Shown here in pieces: positions 55,401 to 64,000 of a stretch of 64,000 bases of DNA. Under the pieces are notes generated by a model. That model was not told where the DNA came from, did no database searches, and saw nothing but the letters and a program-made list of their open reading frames with translations. Origin of the DNA: Ficedula albicollis (Eukaryota; Chordata; Aves; Passeriformes; Muscicapidae); assembly GCF_000247815.1 (NCBI RefSeq), contig NC_021683.1, positions 5,287,521 to 5,351,520 of the forward strand, in the 5' to 3' direction. Position 1 is the first letter of the stretch. Every line of letters starts with the position of its first letter. The translations under genes were made by a program, and so were the position numbers.

Positions 55401-58400
55401 CTCGTAGCTGAGGAGCAGCCACCTCATCTCCTGTCCCAGTGTACATTCCAGAGAGCTCCTTGGTTTCCTTCGACACTCACCTGCTATCCCACTCCTTCAC
55501 TGTGGTTCCCTCATCACAGAAACATCTGGTTGGATTTAATATGCAAATATACTGCAGGAGCTCTGCCCTTGGTGAGGAAAATAGCCCTGACAGGACTCTG
55601 AATAAAACAGACTCTGAGTTGAATGGAGTGGCTGCTTTTAGGAAAAAGAAGCATTGCAGAGCAGCACAGTACGGATGAGGTATAAATGAGTCTTTTAAAA
55701 CCATTCCTTGTCTCCTTTTTCTGTGAACCAAATGTGTTTCTGAGCTGAGAGAATAAATGTGACATAAATCTGGAAAGGAGACTCTGGATCATTGTGGCAT
55801 TGCCTGGTTTCCCTACCATGGCAGACTGCTCATGGTATGGTTGCTTGACAGGAGTAAGTTCTTGGTTTGCCTACACACTTGAAACTGAACCAAGTGACTT
55901 TCCTGTTTTCTTAACACATGATCAGCAAACATAACTCTTGTTACACTACATACCTAATTCCCATAATATTGTCAGTTGTGCCCTGACATAATGTGTAAAG
56001 ACACAGAGGATCATTTCTTCAGTAGATGTAAGCGGGTGAGGATGAGAGGTATTCTGACAGCCAGGCACTGGAATTCCAGAGCTCTCTTCTCCACCCCTGA
56101 AACAGAAGAAGCTGTGCTTGTATGAGTTCCTGGGTAGGTAATTTTTAGGATAGGCAGAATTCTGGCTGAGACAGAGAAAGCATGTGAGGACACAACAGAG
56201 AGATTTCCAAGGAAATGCTTCTGGTGGAGTTGCATAATACCTACTATTGGGGAAAAAGGATCATAATGTTTCTTGCTCTTTCTCTTCAGTGGGGCAGTTT
56301 TAGCTTTCCAGTATCAACTGCACAGACCACAGAGTAATGGATCAGCATTAGTGAGTCTGTCAGGAAAATACAGGATACAAGCAGCATTTCCTAGATAGAC
56401 TAAACCAGTTTACACAGGTAATTAGGTAAGGACAGGTCTTGGAGTCTCCAGCTCTGGCTGTGCCATGCACAAATGACCAAGGGAAAACTAAATGTGCAGT
56501 TTCACACAGCATGCCAGGGACACAGCTGAAGAGACAAAGTAGTCTGTTCACTCATGGACTGTTCTGTTCTCCCTTGGACCACTCTGTCTTTCCTCGTAAG
56601 CAGAGGCTGCAGAAATTAATGTCTGGAAAAGAGGTGCTTCCCATGCTTGTGTCTGTAGAACTGCTTGCAAAACAAGTGAGTCCAAGCAGACATACACACT
56701 CCTAATCTTAAGAAAGAAACAGTTAAGGCTCATTCTGTTGGTAGATTATCTGAGGGGATTATCTCTCTGTGAGAATCCTGGTTAGCAGAGAGGGCTGCAG
56801 CAGTGCCTTTGAGCTGTGTCAGGATGTGTGGATGTGCTGGCTGGGCAGCTTGATTGGGATATGTTGGCTTTTTGTGAGAGCAAAGTCCTAAAGCACTTAG
56901 CATAGTTAGTTTAAGTAGTGGCTAAAATAAATAAATCTATTCCACCACAGTGATTATGTACTGATTTTTTAAAATACTGAGGCCCTGATATTTCCTTGCT
57001 TTGAAAGTTCAAGAAGGCACAGTGTGCATTTCTGACATTCTTTTCTACTTATTAGAAAAGACTGATGAAAATGAGTGATATCTGGTGAGAACAGAAATAT
57101 TAATGTGTTGTTCAATACAAGTTAAAACAGAGAAAGGCAAACAATAGCAGTGAGTCAGCCTTTCAGAGAAAATAACTAGTACAGACCTTTAGTCTGGGTG
57201 ACACTATCACAGCTCACTCAACTAGAAAAGTTCTCTACCAGAGGCCTTTTCTGAAGATGTCAGGGAGATAAAAATGCAAAGTTTAGTAGTCATATATACA
57301 GAAAAGTATCAAGGGAAGGTTTAGGCAAAACAAAAGAGGTGCAAATCTAATTTCAGATATGAGGAGAATGTTAGACCCATAAATAAATTATAGCTATGGA
57401 GCATTTAGAGCTGTAGAATTAATTATAGTCTTAATAGAAGTCTGAGAGCAAGTGCCTGCTGTGAAGGCATTACAGGGCTAATTAAGGCCAGTCTTGGAAA
57501 CACAACGCTTAGCAAAAAAATTTTTTTGAATGACTTGGCAATGCTGGTGAGGAAACCTTGCATGGAGTTATGCATCCACCTGTAGAAAGGCAAGCTGGGT
57601 GCCAGGGGCACACTCCAATTTTATTTTCTGTGTTGAACATCTATCCCACAATTGACGCCTATTTCTGTGGAAATGTTAAGTTCAGATTTGCTTTTCTGAC
57701 ATGTTTTCATATTTTTACTGTCTCCTTTAGTCAAAATTGTTGTTCAGATTGGTCACTTTGAAGCTAATGTGGATGTATGGCCTATATGAACGAACTGCAG
57801 TTGGAATGTAACTCCAGATAGTTGGGGGATAAATTTAAAGGCTGCACTATTTCAATCTGTCTGTAGTAAGGAGTCATATTTTTTTGAGTTAATTATTTTC
57901 TATGAGCAGGAGAAGAACTATTAAAATAGAAATTACAGTAGATTTTGTGAACTGGGTAGCAGGGACTGTTTTTCCAAAGTGTGAATTCAATTATGGGCTG
58001 TAGTGAGAAGTGTGATGTTACAAATCTAATTGATAGGCAATTTGTTAAGGATATAGTAGATTTGCTCAGTTCTTTCATCCTGCAAGTACAATATGTTCTT
58101 GTGTAATTTTACTCAAGTGATGAATTTAAATTATAAGATTAGAAACAAATAGACATCTGTGGGCAGTATTGATGTGTCATACTCCCAAACCTGACATCCA
58201 GGATGGGATGGTGGTAATAATGGTTGGTGTAATTATGATTCAGTTCTGCTTGTTTATTTGTGAGAGGTTAAATGATCACAGACTGGCTGGAGTCTGGTGC
58301 AGTGGGTGAAGCAAGAAGAGATGTGGTCAGAATTATCAGTAAATTTAAAAATAGATTTGGGATTTAGTTGAGCTTACTGAAGACAGTGTTAAGGCTGATG

Positions 58401-59429
58401 TAACTCAGTTGCTCTCAGCCAAGGTTCATAAACATCCTGTGTTCCTCTGAACCATTGTTGTGGTGCTGTGGCAAACTGACGTGCAGAAAATACTGCAGAT
58501 TTTGTGTCTGCAGATAGTTGGATCTGTGCCACAGTGTTTTTCCCTTTCATTTTTTTTGAGAGTCTAGAATCTCAAAGTCAGGAATATTAAAATGTCTGGA
58601 CAGCAGTTGCTGCCATTAGGTGCTGTTGCTCACAGCAAAAGCTGAAAATCAGTATAAAACCTTTAGTGTTGTAATTACAGGAGAACACTCCCTCTGAGAT
58701 GGAGTGGCTCATGCTGCCCTGCTCCCTGGGTTTCCTATTTTCTCAGCTAACATCTGTAAATAACTTTCAGCTTGTCCCTATTGATTCCCCAGCTGCTCCA
58801 TCTCCCTTGTTGCTCGTGTCAGAGACAGATGAGTCTCGAGGGGAGCACAAGAAGGCTGGAACAGAGCTCGTGCAAACGCCCACAGAGCAGGCAGGATGTT
58901 CAGTTGGTCTACAGGAGGATCCTTCTGGTGCCCAGAGAGCCTGGAAGCTCATTGAGGTCATACATATTTTCTGCATAACCATCCTGAACAATTACATTTG
59001 AAGAAAGGAAAAACTAAGAGTTTACTCTGTGTTCAGTGGTAAATTGTCTTCCTCTTCCTTTTTTTATTGTGTTTCCTCTCCAGGTTTTTGCTTCCCACTC
59101 ATTGAATTTGGTAGCAAAACTCAAGTTGGCTTAAGTGGAACAAGATCAGTTCCCATCCCAGGAGGATTTCTAATGTAGTGATGATAATCTGACATTTAGT
59201 TTTTTATGTAATGACAACATGGTATGTTCAGGATTGTATTTACCTGTGAAGTCTGTTTGATGTTACAAAGCTCCTGTCTGATAATATTTTCCCCCGTGGA
59301 TGTGTGATTATTCACAGGCTGTGCATTTCACAGTGATATTATATTGGAGGGTCAGTAAACATTAGAACCTATTCCAGTTTGAGCTATGGACAGCTGTTGG
59401 TTAAATAAACATAACTTCTAGGTTTGTCC
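49897..59429. other. long non-coding stretch, no gene supported
   Basis: 9.5 kb without a recognisable element other than the T-rich tract at 52441-52480. Frames up to 162 codons (50100-50588 minus) lack any recognised domain, and their composition looks like translated non-coding DNA. 55200-55480 and 58690-58960 are GC-richer patches of unknown origin. Confidence 0.45.
52441..52480. repeat. T-rich tract
   Basis: T homopolymers of 5-13 bases separated by single C or G, about 40 bases in total. Simple repeat only. Confidence 0.85.
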
Positions 59430-60180
59430 TCAGCTATTTGGAAGGTGGTAATTCCCCTGGAAACTGGATTACAAACCTGTGTGTTAAGACTTGGTCTGGC
59501 ACCACAGGTACCTGCCAGGTAGGAATGCAGATAATCTCTGAGAAAGGGAGCAGACACTGAGAGCTTTGCTGTGTTGATAGAAGGAATGTTTTTAGCTGCA
59601 GGACCAGCTTGCCTAGAAAGGCCAAAGCAAAGGAAAGGGTTTGTGAACCAGGGATCAAGGCATGTACAGGGGAGGAGGACCACATGCTTCAGCAAGGCCA
59701 AGGTAAAAGCAATGCTGGAGCCCCCGTGGGCCAAGCAGAGCTCAGCTGTACCTACCAACACGTGCAGGTCCAAAAGCATCATGTCAGCTGATGGGTCCAT
59801 GCAGAATGAATCTGACCCATCCAGCTGGGGCAGCCCTGCTGCACAGTTGCACACAGCCTCAGGAGCGTGTGGGCAATGCAGTTGATGCAGCGGTTTCTCT
59901 GCAGTTCTGATTCAGCATTCTTGTGAAATGGCCATTTGCTCGGGATACCCAGACATCCAGCATTTGGAAAAATGTGTTCAGCCACTGCTCAGAGCAGCAG
60001 AGGCTCTCCTGCTGTAAGCAACAGACAAGTATCTATGCTGGGAGAGCTGGCAGGTCTGCAGAATGTGCCTGGATCCAGTGCAGCTGGGACCCAGACACAG
60101 CTGTGAGTGAGCTCTACCAGGAAGATACAGCAACTGAACTACTCCCAAACCTGCACAGAATAACAAGATTAGGTTCACAA
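59430..60180. other. GC-richer block of unknown origin, possible decayed element
   Basis: About 750 bases are visibly richer in G and C than the AT-rich DNA on both sides. The block gives longer open frames by chance (156 codons minus at 59384-59854; 178 codons plus at 59923-60459). No retroviral, LINE or host protein motif is recognised in any frame. A decayed LTR element or an exon-bearing non-coding RNA are both possible. I cannot choose between them. Confidence 0.25.
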
Positions 60181-62269
60181 ACCATAGTCCTGTTGGGAAT
60201 GGTAGAAGAAAGGACTTTTGGATGGGGATCAAATGGAATAATACACAATTTATTCTTAAATTTTCTTGTTCACATTCAGTCTCTACATTGTCTCTCAAAT
60301 TTGTCTATTCATCACTTGAAGCTTGCCTATCTCAGCTTTGCTCTTTCTTATTACTTTCTTTCTGATTTCCACTTCCTCTGTGCATATGTAGATCTCAGCT
60401 TCTCCTTTATGCGCTTGTCCCATGAGAAAGTATTTCTGCAAGTTGCATTCCTTATTTAACACATTTTTTTTTCTTTACCACACCACTAGAAAGGTGAGTC
60501 CCAGTGCAGTTAGGGATACACATGTCAACAGCTGGCTCTCATGAAAACTGCAAAACCGAAGGTTTGCTGCATCTGTGTTTTATTTTATTTTAAGCAGTTT
60601 AGTGTCTTGTACAAGTTCCTGTGAAAAGTCAGGGTTTCAGTTCTTTGAGTTTCTTGGACACCTGGAGTTGTTTGTGTGGCTGAATTCTGTAGTTGAAGTT
60701 CTTGGGTGAATGAATAATATGCAATTTATAAAAGGTGAAGCAACATGGATAGTAACCAAAAATAACAGCACAGAGCAGTTTTCCTGGCGTCCATCCAGTA
60801 CAGAGTCAATGGGAATTTCTCCATTGGCTTCATCAAGTCTACTGAGAGAATACTGTACAAGATGTCCACTTCAGACAGCAAGGTTAATAATACCTGAAGT
60901 CATAATCATCAGGAAAAAATACTGGGCTGAAACCAAAGGCCAGTGGAAATCAGCTGTCATGGAAGGCTCAAAGGATTTTCAGGAACTGTGAGCTGACAAA
61001 GTGGCCTTGTGGTTACACATGAGATTCAACCTGTTCAGCAGGGCTGGCTGAATTTCACAGAGCACTTGTGGGATTGCAGTGTGTCCTCAGGAGTGGCTGG
61101 GTGTGATGAGCTCTCCAAATGTGATTTCAAGTGGAAGGTCCTTCAGGTGTCATAGCACTGCCAGCAACACTGGAAAGCTGCCCTTGTTTTTTAGTTGCAC
61201 TGTTCATAGCCATTAATGGAGACAAACCAAAAAATCTGTCCGAGTCATTAGGAACAAATTATTTTCCAAAGCATTTGCAAGATGCTAAATGTCTTGAGAT
61301 GTTTGCAGAAGCAAGAGCAAACACTGGAAGCAAAATAATGAAAATTAAACATTTCCATGCTCATTCAAGATTAATGATGTCAGGGTTAATCACTGCCATA
61401 TAAATACCTAAATAAATAAAATAGATTAGGCAAGTATTTTCTGAGTGTTTGCCTGGCTATCTGGCTTTCTTAGGATCTTTAATTATTGACTTTTCAAAAC
61501 TTGTTTCTAATTGACTTGAAATTCACACTATCGAGGAATGTCTAGATTTTTTTGAATCACTTAACAAGTTTCTTTCTACCAAATGCATATGTAACACAGA
61601 TTAATCAGCCTCAGATCTGACATGCAAGAAATGTGAAATAAAAATCGAGAAACTGTGATTAGACCAATTTGTTTAGAAACACTACCTCTAAATTATTCCT
61701 TTATCTTAAGAAAAAGTGAGAGTTTAATGTAGCACCTGGTCTGTAACCTCTTGTACCAGTTGGAAGACAGCATCACAATGAAGAAAACATTTAGCCTGAA
61801 AAAGGAGTTAATTACTTTTTTAAAAAAAAGAAATAGCCAGCAGTAACCATAATTCTCCCTTTGGATATTTTGCATAAAGTTTTTATTTATGCAAAGCTGA
61901 AATATTAAATGTGGTGCTCTGCCTTCAGAGTGCCTGGAGATGCCTACATAGCATGATGTTATATTTAATAAAAATCTTCATCTATGATCAGTTAGATCTG
62001 AATACTCCTCACCTCCCAGTCACTTTTGTATTTGAAATATTATTTAAATCACCCTTCTTATGGCTTAGAACCTTATGATGCTTTCAAAGGGTTAGACTGC
62101 TGCTATTGGGCAACTTATCAGTGTATGGAAATGCATGCCAAGAAGTTTAAAATATTGTGTTTGTTGTAAAATGCTGATGTTAGGATCTAACACACAAAAC
62201 ATGCTAAAAAACCTTTGGCTGATAAGAGTGTGTGCAGTGTTTGGCGTACACATGTATATAAGGCAGTTT
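60181..62269. other. AT-rich non-coding stretch, no gene seen
   Basis: Ordinary AT-rich sequence. The longest frame continues in from 59923 and ends at 60459. No repeat family is recognised. Confidence 0.5.
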
Positions 62270-62360
62270 ATTGCTATTTTGCAATGGAGAAAACTGAAGT
62301 GCAGACAAAACTAAATTAATTTCCCACAGTCAGACAATGAGTCAGTGACAGAACTGATAA
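62270..62360 (-). mobile_element. MIR / CORE-SINE-like ancient relic, minus strand
   Basis: The plus strand reads 'ttgctattttgcaatggag', 'aaaactgaagtgcag', 'ttcccacagtcagac' and 'gagtcagtgacagaactg'. This follows, block by block, the complement of a MIR-type SINE core and 3' part (attttacagatggggaaactgaggcacag..cttgcccaaggtcacacag..agtggcagagctg). About 90 bases survive. Such elements predate birds and are a small minority in avian genomes, so this is an old relic, placed on the minus strand by the usual MIR orientation. Confidence 0.65.
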
Positions 62361-64000
62361 AAGAAACCACCAGCCCTGATGAGGAGGAGGGAGCAAAAGC
62401 TGTGGCTGAGGACTTTCACAGACACAACACCAAACTCAACACAGATGGGGATGACTTCAATGTGGAGGTGGTCACCCCTTCTCCAGCGTGTTCATCTGAG
62501 ACTCATTAGTGGGGCAGAAGCTGCTGCTCAGCCAAATCTGATCCCTGCTCCTGGCCCTGGGCCCTGTGGTGCTGGGGATTGGTCTCCAGGGGTTGTTGAG
62601 TCACCTCCCTGCATCCACGTGTGTGCCAGTGGTGCTGGGAGAAGGGAAGGGATGGATGAGCAGTGAGTGCCAAGGACAAACCCGTGGCTGCCTGAAGGAG
62701 GTTAGTGCCATGTGCAACCCACTGAAAACCCCTAAACTGCCCTATAATTTCCTTTGTTCTTTCAATTATCCAGAACTGTGGTGTTTACTGATCATGACTC
62801 AAGTTTACATTAAACCAGGCAATCTTATTTCAGACTGCAGCACAGATTTACTTGGCTTCTAGATAACCCACGGAAATATCAGGTACAATTTTGTAAACAG
62901 AGCACTCTGGATTTTTACAACCAGGAGTAATTCACACAGCACATCTTTGTCCTGCAGAGATTTTGCTGTAATTCATTGCACAAGCACTGTAAAAAAGTCA
63001 GTAATAAAACACCAAGATGGTGAATTGAAATTGGAATTTTGAAGAATGAACTCAGTAACAATTACGACTAACACAGAATTAATTTGTATTAATATTTCAT
63101 TAAAAGAAATTTTCTGCCTTTCTTCTAGCTCCAGGTAAGCTCATGAGGTGCAAAGTGTAAATCACAGTTCTTAATCGGAAGATGCAAGTGTTTCTTGTGG
63201 CATAAATCTAAATTGTTCACATAACATGGCTTAATGCTAACTTACTAAATTTTATTGTTCGGGCAAATGGAGTGTATTTAATAAGAAGCTAAAAAATTTA
63301 ACAAGTATCTTTTTTAATTTTTTTTTTAATGAAAAACAAATTTCTTTTGCCACTGGGTAGGACCAGGCTCTAACTGTACAGTATGTCCTTGTACAATTGC
63401 TGCTCCAGGCACAGGATTGAATCCAGATTGTTTCCCTTCTCCCAGGGAAGAGGTAAAATACACTTCATCTTTCTCCAGGAAGCAACGCGTTCTCCTCTGG
63501 GCTGATAGCTTAGCTCGTGAATGGAAATGTTTTCCACATTGCAGAGTTGCAGCAGGACACTTTTGGGAGCATCTCCTGTGCTCTCCCTCCACTGCTGTGG
63601 TTATTGGCTGAGTATAGCTCATCAGGCCTGAGACTGGATTTGTTAGTGCTTGGTGTTGTGTGGCAGCCACTGAAAACCAGAGTGGATGCTGCTGTGGGAG
63701 GGCAGAGTCAGGAGAGCTGAGTGTAAAAGATCTATCAGATTATGTTGCTGTCGGGCTAGAAAAGCAGAAAAAGAATGTAGCAACAATACTTCCTTCATGC
63801 AAAAGAGAAGTAAAAGCCCGTTATTAAAGAATCAAATCACACTTATATAGAGTGGATTGAGGTAGCAAGGACAAAAGTGATTTCATTGGTGCAAGGCAGG
63901 TGACACCCCTGGTAAACATCTGCTTTCACAAAAACATCACGTTCTCACGCATCCAGCAGGTGCTAAATCATTGTAACAATTTTTTCTCTTATGTTTTCCT
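62361..64000. other. non-coding stretch with GC-richer patch, no gene seen
   Basis: 62370-62700 is GC-richer with two overlapping open frames (95 and 98 codons), neither recognised. From about 62860 to the end the sequence is AT-rich again, with a T-rich run near 63311-63328. No repeat family is identified. Confidence 0.45.

Noticed and set aside
55200..55480. Possible endogenous retrovirus LTR relic (GC-richer, a 61-codon minus-strand frame, and an AATAAA on the minus strand nearby)
   Set aside because: No paired LTR, primer-binding site or TG...CA ends could be established, so it is left unassigned.
59384..59854. 156-codon minus-strand frame, considered as a retroviral or host gene remnant
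   Set aside because: No protease, polymerase, capsid or envelope motif is visible. The length is explained by locally higher GC.
59923..60459. 178-codon plus-strand frame
   Set aside because: The C-terminal part is a Phe/Leu/Ser-rich reading of T-rich DNA. No domain or homolog is recognised.

Overview
This window is vertebrate nuclear DNA, most likely from a bird. The main evidence is five degenerate CR1 LINE fragments. Their 3' ends carry the avian CR1 signature (a 'gatgacctccagaggtc' type block, or its complement 'ggaag..gacc..caaagatcgagtcc'). Low interspersed-repeat content, an AT-rich and CpG-poor background, and one sharply bounded CpG island also fit a bird. No intact protein-coding gene, tRNA, rRNA or CRISPR array can be supported. 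The open reading frames present are short, unrecognised, and of the kind expected by chance in AT-rich non-coding DNA. The long ones at 5.0-8.9 kb are poly-proline/poly-glycine readings of homopolymers.

Layout. 1-5.05 kb is AT-rich non-coding DNA with one nested tandem duplication (777-1236). 5.06-8.96 kb is a CpG-island promoter region, corrupted by three enormous uninterrupted C homopolymers (about 478, 384 and 1414 bases). These look like sequencing or assembly artefacts over a GC-rich promoter and first exon. What survives between them (6225-6319, 6704-7044, 8459-8955) is CpG-dense. On the minus strand it offers possible first-exon starts and splice donors, but no identifiable gene. 8.96-64 kb is about 55 kb of AT-rich sequence without convincing exons, consistent with a long intron or an intergenic desert. 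It holds four dated CR1 fragments in the 15.9-28.6 kb stretch, one younger internally deleted CR1 at 38.9-39.2 kb, one ancient MIR/CORE-SINE-like relic near 62.3 kb, and a few poly-A/T tracts.

The most unusual structure is a recurring one. At least eleven short tandem duplications lie along the window, almost all exactly two copies of a 52-83 bp unit with 0-3 differences. At two loci they are nested inside larger 267 bp and 359 bp duplications. They do not derive from recognisable mobile elements. Their similar size, copy number and divergence suggest one common duplication process. I found no new protein-coding system. The strongest observations are the tandem-doublet pattern and the poly-C-masked promoter.
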